64,000 nt of DNA from Lysinibacillus sp. 2017 (GTDB lineage Bacteria; Bacillota; Bacilli; Bacillales_A; Planococcaceae), in contig NZ_CP029002.1 in assembly GCF_003073375.1 (NCBI RefSeq), positions 2,032,001 to 2,096,000 of the forward strand, read 5' to 3'. Positions 42,030-51,775 of this stretch are shown here, piece after piece; within the stretch, counting starts at the first letter, position 1, and each line of letters starts with the position of its first letter. The notes beneath the pieces are model-generated. The model saw only the letters and a program-made list of their open reading frames with translations. It did not search any database and was not told the DNA's origin. The translations under genes and the position numbers were made by a program.

Positions 42030-42794
42030 TTGGAAAGCTTACTACTAGAGTGGTTATCGCTACATGGTTTACTTTTGTTTTGTATTGGTGTTGTCGCTGC
42101 TATTATTGGGATATTATTTGGTGCGGCAGGATTTGTGTTATTACCAGCGATGCTACTTGCAGGAATTCCAATACATGCAACGATTGCTGCGAATAAATTC
42201 GCTACTGGGATCTCGTCGTTATCTACGATTATCGGGTTTGTTTTAAGGAAGAAGGTTTCATTAAAAAAAATGCTACCATTGATGAGTGTGACTTGTATTG
42301 GTGGGATTTCTGGCGCATTTTTGACAACACGCTTGGCCGAGCAAACGATGAATATCGTGGCATGTATTGTGCTGATTTTCATGTTTTTCCTCGTTTTAAA
42401 AGGCAATAAGCACCTCGTTACAGAGAATGATGAGGGTAACGAACAAAAGACATCGATGATTTCCCCGTTTTTCATCGGGATTTATGATGGTGGTTTTGGT
42501 CCTGGGTCTGCGTTGATGAACATTACATACTTTTTAAAAAGGAAATACAGTTATATGAAGGCAGTCCAATTGACGCGCTTTATGATGTTCGCGAGTTGTA
42601 TGGGGGCATTTACGTTTTATTATTTCTATGGAATCGTCAATTGGGGCATTGCCCTTCCCGTTGCGATTGGCTCGATCGTTGGCTCTCATATCGGCTTGAA
42701 GATTGTGCCCTATGTAAAAGGAAAATGGCTGCAAATGCTATTACCTATTATTTTTTTCATTCTCATTGTTCAGGTCGTTTGGGATTTATTTTAA
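42030..42794 (+). CDS. Sulfite exporter TauE/SafE family protein
   Basis: 254 residues from TTG 42030 with AGAGGTGA in front; the longer frame from 41958 would run through the regulator's promoter. Eight membrane helices. Family motifs GVVAAIIGILFGAAGFVLLPAMLLAGIPIHATIAANKFATG and, in the second half, IGIYDGGFGPGSALMNI are the duplicated G-rich segments of TauE/SafE permeases. The family exports sulfite, sulfoacetate or related anions. Divergent LysR neighbour likely regulates it. Confidence 0.87.
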   Translation: MESLLLEWLSLHGLLLFCIGVVAAIIGILFGAAGFVLLPAMLLAGIPIHATIAANKFATGISSLSTIIGFVLRKKVSLKKMLPLMSVTCIGGISGAFLTTRLAEQTMNIVACIVLIFMFFLVLKGNKHLVTENDEGNEQKTSMISPFFIGIYDGGFGPGSALMNITYFLKRKYSYMKAVQLTRFMMFASCMGAFTFYYFYGIVNWGIALPVAIGSIVGSHIGLKIVPYVKGKWLQMLLPIIFFILIVQVVWDLF

Positions 42795-42967
42795 ATTATT
42801 CAAAAAAGAGCAGCCTCTGAGCTCATTTACTACAACAACTTTAGAAAATAAGGACCTGGGCAGCTATTAAGGCTGAGAAGGTCTTCAGTAGAATTCCCTT
42901 TTTATAGTTGTACGAGTCATCCTCTTTGAATAAGATGCATAGACATCATTTTAAGGAGGGCTATTTT

Positions 42968-43597
42968 TTGAATTCAATAGCTACTTACATTTTTTTAGGT
43001 GTATCTTTGGCTGCACCGATTGGTCCTGTCAACGCAGCACAGCTAGATACAGGGATTAAAAACGGTTTTTTTCATGCTTTTATCTTTGGAATTGGCGCTT
43101 TAACAGCTGATATCATTTATATGACTATGGTTTATTTCGGGATTGGCCAAATTATCGAATATCCTCTTGTAAAAATAATTCTTTGGTCCTTTGGTTGTTT
43201 TGTTCTTACATATTCCGGGATAGAGAATTTACTTTCTCTACATAAAATTGAGATTGCTTTAAAATCTGGGAAAAAAACAATTCGTCTAAGACATTCCTTA
43301 TTATCAGGCTTTCTCATGTCACTGTTGAACCCACTTACGATTCTTTTTTGGCTTGGTATTTATGGTTCCATTCTTGCCGAGACAAATAAAGTAAGCACGG
43401 ATAACCAAATAATTATTAATAGCCTGGCCGTCATCCTAGGAATTATTTTGTGGGATACAACCATGGCTACTATATCGAGTGGCGCCCGTAGGATATTATC
43501 AACTAAGTTCTTAAAAATCATTTCTGTCATCTCATCCTTTGCGATGATTGGGTTCGGTATATATTTTGGTATTCAGGCTTATCACGCGTTATTTTGA
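42968..43597 (+). CDS. LysE family amino-acid exporter
   Basis: 209 residues from TTG 42968, eight bases after AAGGAGGG; the upstream ATG at 42908 is rejected. Six helices and LysE/RhtB motifs: LGVSLAAPIGPVNAAQLDTGIKNGF (residues 10-35), LLSGFLMSLLNPLTILFWLGIYG and the last helix with ISVISSFAMIGFGIYFG. Predicted to export an amino acid or derivative. The gene's last 16 bases overlap the end of the convergent APC permease. Confidence 0.85.
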   Translation: MNSIATYIFLGVSLAAPIGPVNAAQLDTGIKNGFFHAFIFGIGALTADIIYMTMVYFGIGQIIEYPLVKIILWSFGCFVLTYSGIENLLSLHKIEIALKSGKKTIRLRHSLLSGFLMSLLNPLTILFWLGIYGSILAETNKVSTDNQIIINSLAVILGIILWDTTMATISSGARRILSTKFLKIISVISSFAMIGFGIYFGIQAYHALF

Positions 43598-44934
43598 GGT
43601 TCTTCTTTCTTCCATTTTTTTCGCATAAAAAAGACTATACTCCCGATTACTGCCAGGAATACTAGACTGATAAAAAAGCCTGGACGACTTGTTTGGTGGA
43701 AGAGTGTTCCACTAACTGCTGAACCGACTAGTATCATTCCAATAATTCTTTTTACTTTATCTGAAGTGGTCGGTTCAATTAACCTGTGATACATGGCTAA
43801 AATAAAAAGCCAATTATAAAGAAGCATTAAGGCCGCAGCGGTCGTTATATATTCGTACACTTTATCAGGCAGTAACAAAGAGGTAACAATTGAAAGAACA
43901 AGTCCCGTTGATGTTAAAATAATTGCAGGTAGTGGCATTTTGAATTTCTTTTTCTTTTGTTGACTAAAAACTTTCGGAGCGTCCCCGTCTTCAGATATTG
44001 TTACAAGGATTGTGGTAACCGAAAAAAGGGATGCAGCCATCGTTGAAAACCCTGCAATAATAATGGCTGCAGTAAACACATGCGGGAAAAATTCGATATT
44101 ATGGATACCTGATAAAGCCTCAACAAACGGGCTTTTGTTTTCTTTGAACTTATCGTATGGCTTCAGTAATAGCGCCAACGAAAGTGCGGTAACATAAATG
44201 ATGCCAAGCAGGCCTAACATAACTTTACCCGATTTAGGCGCATGCTCCTTCTTTTTAAGATGGATGGTCATGATGCCCATTACTTCAATGCCAGCATGAG
44301 CATAAAAAGCGAATATAAGAGCGCTCCAAAATCCGATAAAACCATTCGGGAAAAATTCCTTTACAGTCCCGGGCATGTTAGAATTTGAATTTCCACCAAT
44401 TACCCCTGTCAGCGCTAAAATCGCAATTACAATAAACATTAAAATTGCTGCAATTTTCATTACTGCAAATACGCTTTCTAATTTTCCAAATGCTTTTGCC
44501 CCGATAAAAAGAACAATGAGACCGAGAACTGCATAAATGGATGCGAATATCCACAACTTAACGTTAGGAAACCAAAACTTAGATAATAGCGAAATTGCAG
44601 TAAGCTGACTGCCAATAATTAATATCTCCGAACACCAGTACACCCAGCCACTGCTAAAACCGGCCCAACGCCCATACGCTTTTTTCGCATACGTCCGAAA
44701 AGACCCTTTCTGTGGATCTTTGACAGACATTTTAGCTAATGCTTCATACACGATATACGTTGCCGTTGCAGCCATTATAAAGGCTAGGATTATAGAAGAA
44801 CCTGTCATTTTAATCGCAATACTGGATGCAAGGAAAAACCCTGTACCAATGATACAACCTACCCCAATAAGGGATAATTGCCACCATGCAAGGCTAGCTG
44901 TTTCTTCCTTGACATCCGACGTTTTTTTCCCCAT
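43582..44934 (-). CDS. APC superfamily amino acid permease
   Basis: 450 residues and 12 predicted helices. The N-terminal SLIGVGCIIGTGFFLASSIAIKMTG is the substrate-binding GxIIGTGFF motif of APC permeases. The region around AMSVKDPQKGSFRTYAKKAYGRWAGFSSGWVYW matches the conserved loop and TM3. Close relatives in Bacilli are annotated as amino acid permeases of the YvbW/AlaP/ProY-like groups. Substrate cannot be deduced. Its 3' end overlaps that of the LysE gene in convergent orientation, so antisense interference is possible. Confidence 0.88.
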   Translation of the reverse strand: MGKKTSDVKEETASLAWWQLSLIGVGCIIGTGFFLASSIAIKMTGSSIILAFIMAATATYIVYEALAKMSVKDPQKGSFRTYAKKAYGRWAGFSSGWVYWCSEILIIGSQLTAISLLSKFWFPNVKLWIFASIYAVLGLIVLFIGAKAFGKLESVFAVMKIAAILMFIVIAILALTGVIGGNSNSNMPGTVKEFFPNGFIGFWSALIFAFYAHAGIEVMGIMTIHLKKKEHAPKSGKVMLGLLGIIYVTALSLALLLKPYDKFKENKSPFVEALSGIHNIEFFPHVFTAAIIIAGFSTMAASLFSVTTILVTISEDGDAPKVFSQQKKKKFKMPLPAIILTSTGLVLSIVTSLLLPDKVYEYITTAAALMLLYNWLFILAMYHRLIEPTTSDKVKRIIGMILVGSAVSGTLFHQTSRPGFFISLVFLAVIGSIVFFMRKKWKKEEPQNNA

Positions 44935-45019
44935 TTCTACACCTCCACATGAAAATAGCCTTCCACAAAAAAGTGGATTTATGTGCGAATGTGATGATGA
45001 AACATTTTACCCAAGAACA

Positions 45020-45142
45020 AAAGCGCTAAAGCGTCCGTTTAGCCCCGAACAGCTTTGGAGTGCCCGACAAGAAAGTAAACGTTTCATCACGCATCAACGG
45101 AGGGGTCGAAAAGCTCGAGGGGCTGGCGCTTTAGCCTAGACG
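45020..45142. repeat. GC-richer intergenic repeat element
   Basis: About 120 bp of roughly 53% G+C in AT-rich surroundings. The ends AAAGCGCTAAAGCG and GGCTGGCGCTTTAGCCTAGA are inverted relatives, and internal TTTAGCCCCGA resembles intergenic repeats I know from Lysinibacillus and Bacillus. No coding signal. The surrounding 44935-45449 interval holds no other gene. Confidence 0.5.
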
Positions 45143-45307
45143 TGGGATATGCTTTATTTAAAAGTTATCCACACTGCGATGGATTTATAATTTCCTTAAC
45201 AAGAAAAAGCACTTTCCTTATTTAAGGATAGCGCCTATGAATTGTGTAGCTTTAAAAGAAAGTTTGATCCTAAGCACATCCCAAACCCACATTTTACAAT
45301 AAATAAT

Positions 45308-45348
45308 AAAAACCCATTTTGACAAAAGATAGATCAAAATGGGTTTTT
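45308..45348. terminator. Strong bidirectional hairpin
   Basis: Perfect 15-bp stem AAAAACCCATTTTGA (45308-45322) with TCAAAATGGGTTTTT (45334-45348). No gene ends within 100 bases on either side, though the minus-strand ORF 45450-45686 is nearest. Confidence 0.8.
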
Positions 45349-45449
45349 ATACAGCAGATTTAAGTTTGGTTTTATAAAAAAGATTGATTGTTTCGGAAAG
45401 CGAATCTTTAACTAAAGAACCTGTTGAGTTGATATACTAGATACTTTAT

Positions 45450-45686
45450 TCAGATTATTTTTTTTATTACCCGAACTAAATATTTTGCAACAAAGTATGA
45501 TAAAGGAATACCTAGTAACATTGTAAGGTTGAACATAAAATAATTAAAAAGAAATAAATTTGACAAGTATGCACAGAATTTAAAGTATGGTATAAAAACT
45601 ATTATCATTAATACTATAAAGCCCGCTTGTCTCATCATTAATTTATTTTCTTTAATCCTCAGTTCTTCCTTCCGTTTTTCATCCAT
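45450..45686 (-). CDS. Small two-helix membrane protein (78 aa)
   Basis: ATG at 45686 chosen over 45707 because AAGGTGG is correctly spaced. Highly charged start DEKRKEELRIKENKLM, then two hydrophobic segments at about 22-42 and 45-70 and a basic end VRVIKKII. Similar to small DUF proteins of Bacillales but not assigned. Confidence 0.6.
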   Translation of the reverse strand: MDEKRKEELRIKENKLMMRQAGFIVLMIIVFIPYFKFCAYLSNLFLFNYFMFNLTMLLGIPLSYFVAKYLVRVIKKII

Positions 45687-45837
45687 AAAATAATTCCACC
45701 TTTTCATTCATAGTGTAATTCTCCTGTTTGATGATGGAACCAATGTTCACGTTTATACTAAACGTAATACTGTAGTTTTTTTCTTCAAGATGGCAAAAAA
45801 TCTTCATAAAGGATAAATGATTTAACAAATTATTAAA

Positions 45838-45875
45838 AGTAATACGAAAAAAATAGTTAGATTTTTCGTATTACT
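45838..45875. terminator. Terminator after the 45919-46872 frame
   Basis: AGTAATACGAAAAA (45838-45851) with TTTTTCGTATTACT (45862-45875); on the minus strand followed by TTTTAATAA. Confidence 0.75.
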
Positions 45876-45918
45876 CTAATATTTTATTGATAGAAACTCA
45901 CCTTTAGGGCATTACCAT

Positions 45919-46872
45919 TCATCTATGTTTCAGTTTTCGATATTTGGGATCATTTTCAAGGTTTAAATCTCTGTTAATAGCAATTACTTCTGTTCTCACA
46001 GAAATACTATCTCCAACGGAAAATCTACTCCTAATGTCACCAGCAAACTCCCAATAAACCTTTGAGGTTTTATTAGAGTCTGTTTTATCCGAGTAGTCAA
46101 AACCTAGACTTGTTGCTTGTTTATCAATGTCATAGTAAACATCTGTAATGGTATCATTTATAGTAATTGAATCTCCAGTATTAAAGCTTTTCATACTATA
46201 GACATATCCCTGTAGTTCTTCATCAAAGTGGTCATCCATCAAATCATTAATCGATAATATAGATTTTTTTGTTTTTAAATTTGAAATTGTATTATTCTCT
46301 TTAAAAACTTGCTGTTGAGGAAATTTTTCATTTTCCAACGCAAAAGGCTGCGGTTCACTAGCTGGTATACATTGAGGACATGGTGCATTATTTAAAAAGT
46401 AGAATACTGCTAGGTTCCACTTAATTGGATCATGGATATTATACATAACTGTGTAATCACCGGGTGCCATTCTGCCAGCTGAAATTCCTTCATTAGACTT
46501 AACGTTCCCACTTGCTACTCTTGTCATATTGGAATTTCTAACTATAGAAATTCCAATTGTTTTGGATAAAGAATTCCCTGGAGCCGCTTGACCCAGTGCC
46601 ATAAAAGAATCATAAAAATTTTTATAATTTACTTTTGTCTCTGCCCATGAATCATTTTTGGTAAACTCTCTTGAACCTGTAGAGATTCCATATCCACCAT
46701 CTATTACTACGTTATTTGCGGCTACATTGTAAGTAGCATTAGAGACTGAGTTAAAAATAGTAAAAACAGCCTCAAAATAAGTTCTCCAATTCTGGATAGA
46801 TATTGTATCACTTTCATCGTCGACTTTAATAATAGTTTCCTCTATTAAAAGATCACAAATTGAAGAAGTTAT
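45919..46872 (-). pseudogene. 5'-truncated gene for a large exported-type protein
   Basis: The frame is open for 317 codons from 46872, yet the first ATG, GTG or TTG is codon 91 (ATG 46602). Upstream codons are clearly coding (ISIQNWRTYFEAVFTIFNSV, VVIDGGYGISTGSREFTKND). No ribosome site precedes it and the frame opens at a stop next to the previous gene's end. So the 5' end was lost. A PCPQC segment sits mid-protein and the sequence is rich in Asn/Ser/Asp like surface proteins. No family recognised. A shorter protein of 227 residues could still be made from 46602. Confidence 0.5.
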
Positions 46873-46876
46873 TTAA

Positions 46877-47303
46877 TTAGAAATCTTTATGCCATTCATC
46901 ATCTAAAATTACACCTTTTTCATCGATATAATCCATAGCAAACGTGCCGTGTTTTAATTTATCTTCGCTTTTTAAAGAAGCAATTAATTCATTTAAGATT
47001 TTTTCGTCATCAGCGCTCTTTTTACGAGGGACAGTAATACGGATAATTGGTGCAACATCAAACTCTTTATAACTTTTAGGTTTAAGAGGATCGATAAAAG
47101 TTCCCCATATTATCATACAAAGTGTCATATATCTCGAAATTATCATTAAAATTATCCTCTAAATATTGTTCAGCTTGAATTCTGACTTCCTCTTCTTTAT
47201 CTTTATCGGGTTTCATTTCTAATAGAAAGGCAACTACAATTCCTCCAATTCCTAATAATATGACACCTAAAATGCTAAGCATGATTTTAAGAAATATTTT
47301 CAA
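46877..47303 (-). pseudogene. Frameshifted gene for a membrane-anchored protein
   Basis: From TTG 47303 after GGGAGGAG the frame gives an N-terminal membrane helix (KIFLKIMLSILGVILLGIGG) and an acidic stalk, reaching EIYDTLYDNMGNF and a stop at 47082. A second frame, overlapping by about 65 bases, carries DPLKPKSYKEFDVAPIIRIT and on to DDEWHKDF at 46877. Joined near 47090-47095 they make one protein of about 140 residues, so a one-base shift has split the gene. It lies five bases before the truncated frame at 45919-46872. Family unknown. Confidence 0.65.
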
Positions 47304-47496
47304 AACATCTCCTCCCTCATTCAATAATTTACCATAAAATTCTACATAGTCTCATACTCGATTGTTGGGGAGAAAAGTAAAATCAGCATATATTTCAACA
47401 GTAAAATAGCTATGCAATAAACAAGTATTCCTGCTTCTACTCAAAGGTACGGATTGTTTAAGAACAATGCATAAAATGCGATTAAGATATTTAGCA

Positions 47497-48117
47497 CTAA
47501 GATGCCTTAGAACCTTTTAGTTCACCGGTTGACTTAAATTTACCCTCAATAAACTTTAACGTTACAACGGCATCTGAAGTTGGGTTGTTATAACTGTAAA
47601 TTTCTAAAACCTCAGATTCAGCAACGAGTGCACCTTTACCACCAAGAATCTCAAATACGCTTTCTTTTGTCATACCTTTTTCAAGTTTATTTAATTGCTC
47701 ATGGTTTATTTCAATTTCAGATGTTTCTAATCCGATTTGTGCTTTATAACTTAGTTTATCACCCACGAACGTCATTTCAGAAACCGACGAGTCGCCATCT
47801 GTTTCAAATTTATATATAACGGTATTATCCGAATCACCATCAGTGCCACTTTCAGCAACTACTGTTCCCTTTGACCCAATGATATTAAATACCTCTTCGG
47901 GTGTCATACCAAATTGAATTTGTTTATACTCTTTTTCAGTTACTTTACCATCTTCATTAACACCTAATAATAATGTTTCTTTGTTTGATGCTTCCTCAAT
48001 TGGTATTTCAGCAATCTATTTTTCATCCTTTTGTGATTCTTCATTGGTTGTTTTTTCACTACATCCTACTAATCCAAGACTTATAACTAATACTGTGCTA
48101 AATACCAATTTTTTCAA
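47497..48117 (-). pseudogene. DUF3862-like lipoprotein gene with in-frame amber codon
   Basis: TTG 48117 with AAGGGGG upstream starts a lipoprotein signal peptide (KKLVFSTVLVISLGLVGC, lipobox LVGC). After residue 33 there is a TAG (48016-48018), but the same frame continues without interruption for 172 codons. The mature part has two BamE-like repeats, QIQFGMTPEEVFNIIGSKGT and LEKGMTKESVFEILGGKGA, typical of DUF3862/SmpA-like lipoproteins. Either a nonsense mutation or readthrough. A shorter 136-residue frame from ATG 47907 lacks the export signal. Confidence 0.72.
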
Positions 48118-48309
48118 TAAAATCCAACCCCCTTATATTTCCATTTTAATAGATTGAGAATTAAATGTACATTTTCCCTCCCCACTGAAACTTATCTTAT
48201 TAACAACCGTACATTATTATAGAAGGTAAAATTCAGAATAATGGATAATTTCAAAAAAATCCATTTTCACTTCTGATACTAACCGATTCTATACTAACAG
48301 GAGGCGAAT

Positions 48310-49500
48310 ATGAGCAACCGAGTGAACATAGCATATTCATACCATAACTTAAATAAAGGCAAAACAAAGATTTGGACAACACTTCCTATGGATCATCCTG
48401 ATACAAGTGCTTCACATCAGGCCGAAAATAAATATGTTGATGATGGTCAAAATACTGTGTTTACGTTAACCTTAAATGAAAATGAATTGTTTACCATCCA
48501 TTATGCCATCGATACACAAAAGCCATGTAACAAAACGCAGCTTTCTGAAATAGAGAAAGCCTACTATTTGCGAAGTGGCACATTAATTGTAGTTGATTCA
48601 AAAATGAAAGACTTAGCGCTTCAAATCACAGCTCAGGCTGACACCGTTACTGAGAAAGCTAAGGAAATCTTTTATTATTTAGTGAATGAATACAAATATG
48701 TTTACCCACCTAAAAGTAGAGGCACCCTATCATTTTTACAGACGAAACAAGGTGACTGTGGGGAGTATTCATTCTTATTTACTTCACTTTGTCGTTCACT
48801 CGGTATTCCTTGTAGAACCGTTGTCGGCACGTGGGCGAATGGAAAAGTGAATGCACATGTATGGAATGAGTTTTTTGTAGAAAATGTTGGTTGGATTCCG
48901 GTGGATTGTAGTGTAGCTTATATGCAAAAAAAGAAAAAATTCCATTTTTTATTTAGCAATGTCCGCACGTTAAAATGGACTCGCTATTTTGGTGAACTAG
49001 AAGGGCAACGTGTTATCTTCTCCTATGATGCGGAAATTGCCCTTCCAACATTTCATAATACGGACAGAGATGTTTTACAACAAGCAATCTTTCCACCAAT
49101 TGTACCTTTTCAGGTGAAAGACAGTCCTTTTTATTGGGGTTATGAATCGGTTGATGGGCATGCGCCTTATATCCAGCCAATTTATCTACAATTTGCAGAA
49201 GAAAATTTAACTGTACCTTCGAAAAAGGAAGCTGCTAAATACTTAGGACAGTGGAGAATCATTGAAACGGGCAGCCAGCGATTCTTTTATACCTTAAAAA
49301 GCATTTCATTTTCTGTATTTATGATTGGCTTCGTATTAAGCTTAATTCTTAAAGATCCGTTATTTAGTGTGATTTCTGGGATAGCGATAGTTCTAACTTG
49401 TATCTCATTTATTGCTCGGAAAGAAAGAATAATATTATTCAGCGTTTTTGCCTTATATTTTATGCTATTCCTAAGCTCCAATGTTATGAAACTAAGTTAA
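48310..49500 (+). CDS. Transglutaminase-like domain membrane protein
   Basis: 396 residues. The papain-like transglutaminase core has Cys150 in QGDCGEYS, His183 in NAHVWNEF and Asp199 in PVDCSV, the full catalytic triad in the right order. After the enzyme domain two to three membrane helices (about 315-335, 340-360, 368-390) anchor the protein. Most bacterial members are protease or amidase-like rather than cross-linking. No signal peptide is seen, so the catalytic part may be cytoplasmic. ATG follows CAGGAGGCGA. Single gene. Confidence 0.83.
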   Translation: MSNRVNIAYSYHNLNKGKTKIWTTLPMDHPDTSASHQAENKYVDDGQNTVFTLTLNENELFTIHYAIDTQKPCNKTQLSEIEKAYYLRSGTLIVVDSKMKDLALQITAQADTVTEKAKEIFYYLVNEYKYVYPPKSRGTLSFLQTKQGDCGEYSFLFTSLCRSLGIPCRTVVGTWANGKVNAHVWNEFFVENVGWIPVDCSVAYMQKKKKFHFLFSNVRTLKWTRYFGELEGQRVIFSYDAEIALPTFHNTDRDVLQQAIFPPIVPFQVKDSPFYWGYESVDGHAPYIQPIYLQFAEENLTVPSKKEAAKYLGQWRIIETGSQRFFYTLKSISFSVFMIGFVLSLILKDPLFSVISGIAIVLTCISFIARKERIILFSVFALYFMLFLSSNVMKLS

Positions 49501-49537
49501 ACGTGATATTGAGAAGATAAACGAGTATACAATTATG

Positions 49538-49572
49538 GCAGCTAAGACTTATAAACTATCTTGGCTGCTTTT
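49538..49572 (+). terminator. Terminator of the transglutaminase-like gene
   Basis: GCAGCTAAGA (49538-49547) pairs with TCTTGGCTGC (49559-49568), then T5. Confidence 0.8.
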
Positions 49573-49724
49573 TACAATTAGGTTACCAAAAGACGCTTTT
49601 AACCTCTATTCAATTGAATAAAGCGTTTGATTTTAGCTGCTTAGGTCCAGTATGTTCCCTTCTTTGCTTCAATCAACGAAGCTGGAAGACGGTATCGATT
49701 AAAATATCATATAGATTCTAATAA

Positions 49725-50411
49725 TTAAATTATTATGGCCACTAATGCAGAAAACACAATTATAGAAAAAGGAATAATATATAGACATTGTTTTCTTCTT
49801 TTAGGAACAAGAAATAAAATAATAATTATCAATAAAGAATATGTTATTTCAGTACCTAGCATATAAAAATAATCTCCATCACTTACCATAATATCTTCGT
49901 ACTGCCTAAATTTTTCATAATACTCTACCGTAGAAAGGTAGATTTTATATCCATCAAATGAAATTACAGATATAGGTAATGCTATTAGAATACTGGAAAT
50001 GAAATTATCAGCATGAGAAAACCACAGTATATAGGCTGGAAGTGTTGATAGTAATGCAACGATGCACCAAAAAATAATATATTTTAATGGAAAAAGTCCA
50101 AGAACTAATATTGAATATATATAATACGAAAATAGCATTGAAATAAGGAATATAAAAACACGTGTTGCGGCTAATTTAGGCGTGTATGAATATACAGCCA
50201 CCAAAGTAGAAATGAATATCCATATCCCCCAGTTACTACCTATAAATGACAAAATTGAAATTTCGTTGGGAATTATAGGTGAATCTAGTATTTTAGCAAC
50301 GAAACCCAATATAAATCCGAAAATCAATGAAAATAAAACAGAAAATGCTATTTCCTTTTTGCTTACATTAATATTAGTACGTGTATTATTGGATTTTAAA
50401 AATATACTCAT
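49725..50411 (-). CDS. Multi-pass membrane protein, unknown function
   Basis: 228 residues with six to seven hydrophobic helices (about 20-40, 53-70, 75-92, 98-118, 122-145, 180-200 and 208-226) and a short polar N-terminus (SIFLKSNNTRTNINVSKKE). No conserved motif identifies a family. The ATG has GAGGTCAATT upstream. Extremely AT-rich, like other membrane genes here. Placed alone between two convergent or divergent genes. Confidence 0.6.
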   Translation of the reverse strand: MSIFLKSNNTRTNINVSKKEIAFSVLFSLIFGFILGFVAKILDSPIIPNEISILSFIGSNWGIWIFISTLVAVYSYTPKLAATRVFIFLISMLFSYYIYSILVLGLFPLKYIIFWCIVALLSTLPAYILWFSHADNFISSILIALPISVISFDGYKIYLSTVEYYEKFRQYEDIMVSDGDYFYMLGTEITYSLLIIIILFLVPKRRKQCLYIIPFSIIVFSALVAIII

Positions 50412-50738
50412 AATTGACCTCCATAACTACTTTATTCTTGTTTTCACAATTCCAAAGGCAATCCTTCTTAAAGTTCAACGTCTTAAATTAGGAGGTAAAA
50501 ATGTAAGTATATGTTACAGATAGTCATGGGAATTTTTATTTTAGCTATATCAACATATTACTCTTAAAGTAAAGAATTCTTATATGATTCAAAAAAATAG
50601 AATGTATGAATAACTGCCTATTCATACATTTACATACAAAATAATGTTCCCAAATAAAAGTTTTGGAAAAACGAAAAAGGCAGGAGCATTGTTAAATCAA
50701 CGTTTTCCGATTGCTGAACAAGCTCCTTACTAGCTAGT
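50412..50738. other. Intergenic region with hydrolase terminator and repeat
   Basis: Holds a terminator on the minus strand (AGGAGCATTGTT 50682-50693 with AACAAGCTCCT 50717-50727) for the alpha/beta hydrolase. A reversed copy of the GTTCCC...GGGAAC repeat is at 50644-50672. The rest is AT-rich without a gene. Confidence 0.5.
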
Positions 50739-51554
50739 TTATAGTAATTCCTCTGTTCTATCTAACCATTCATTTACTAAAGAACTAAAAAGTTGAGGTT
50801 GCTCAATTTGTAAATTGTGACCTGCGATATCCAATATTGCAAATGACCCTCTTGGATAGTATTCCATTATGTTTAATGCATCTTTGTATCCAACAGAAGA
50901 ATCTTGTCTGCCTAAAAGAAATAAACTAGGTCTGGTAAAAATAGACTGATTAACTTTAAATGAAAATTCATAGTTCTTCTTAACCTTTACCAAAAGTAGT
51001 TCATCTGCAATTTTACATCCAGATAAAATTTCTTTGTTATAACGTAACCAATTATACTCATCCAGTATAACTTGATTGCTACTAAAAACGGCTAAATCTT
51101 CTTTTGATAGTTTTTCTATAAATTCTCCGTCTCTTCTAAAAATTCTATGATTCTCAACCGTTCTATCGTCTAGCTGTGGAATAATAACAGGGCAAATAAA
51201 TGCAGCTCCAAGTATTCGTTCTTTTTGCTTTTCAATAAGTCCACTTGCTATATAGCCACCATAAGATTCTCCTGCAATTATGTATTCTTGATTAGGAAGT
51301 ACAGCTTCGATAAAATCAGTAAGCGCGTTTAACATATCATCTGAACTACTAATTTCGTTATAATTCTTTGTTAACCCCATTCCAGGTAAGTCAATATAAA
51401 TCCTCCGCCATCCATCCCTTAAAGTAAATATTGGCTCCATACAACCACTCATTATTCTATGATCAAGAGTAAATCCGTGTATTAATAAAATTGGTTTACC
51501 TTCACCTATATCTTCATAATAAATCTCTGCCTTACGAACTTTGCAATACGACAC
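50739..51554 (-). CDS. Alpha/beta hydrolase
   Basis: 271 residues. Oxyanion-hole segment LLIHGFTLDHR at about 23-33, nucleophile elbow GESYGG with Ser97, Asp in LLGRQDSSVGY and His in DIAGHNLQIEQP complete the catalytic triad. An alpha-helical cap of about 60 residues lies between strands 6 and 7. Such genes encode esterases, lactonases or C-C hydrolases and substrate is not predictable. It ends in a hairpin terminator. Confidence 0.87.
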   Translation of the reverse strand: MSYCKVRKAEIYYEDIGEGKPILLIHGFTLDHRIMSGCMEPIFTLRDGWRRIYIDLPGMGLTKNYNEISSSDDMLNALTDFIEAVLPNQEYIIAGESYGGYIASGLIEKQKERILGAAFICPVIIPQLDDRTVENHRIFRRDGEFIEKLSKEDLAVFSSNQVILDEYNWLRYNKEILSGCKIADELLLVKVKKNYEFSFKVNQSIFTRPSLFLLGRQDSSVGYKDALNIMEYYPRGSFAILDIAGHNLQIEQPQLFSSLVNEWLDRTEELL

Positions 51555-51642
51555 TTCTTCCCCCTCTTTCTAAACAACGATTCTTATCTGTTAGAATCTT
51601 CAAATTAATCTTATCATAAATTTCTACTCTTATATTTTTTTA

Positions 51643-51702
51643 TTCCACAATATAGCCCTTAAAAGACTCTTTCCTTTTAAAAAAAAGTGCCAGATTGTTG
51701 AA
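51643..51702. repeat. MITE-like palindromic repeat, copy 1
   Basis: Starts TTCCACAATATAGCCC and ends GTGCCAGATTGTTGAA, inverted termini of a 60-bp element related to the one at 52598-52665. Confidence 0.45.
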
Positions 51703-51775
51703 GATCATTATTTTCCTAGGCATTATTTATATTTCGTGTAGATTATATTAAACGCTTCTAATTAGGCTGGAATTC

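Noticed and set aside
42815-42967. Possible riboswitch before the LysE-family gene
   Set aside because: GGACCTGGGCAGC...GAGAAGGTC looks structured but matches no lysine, guanidine, T-box or yybP-ykoY consensus that I know.
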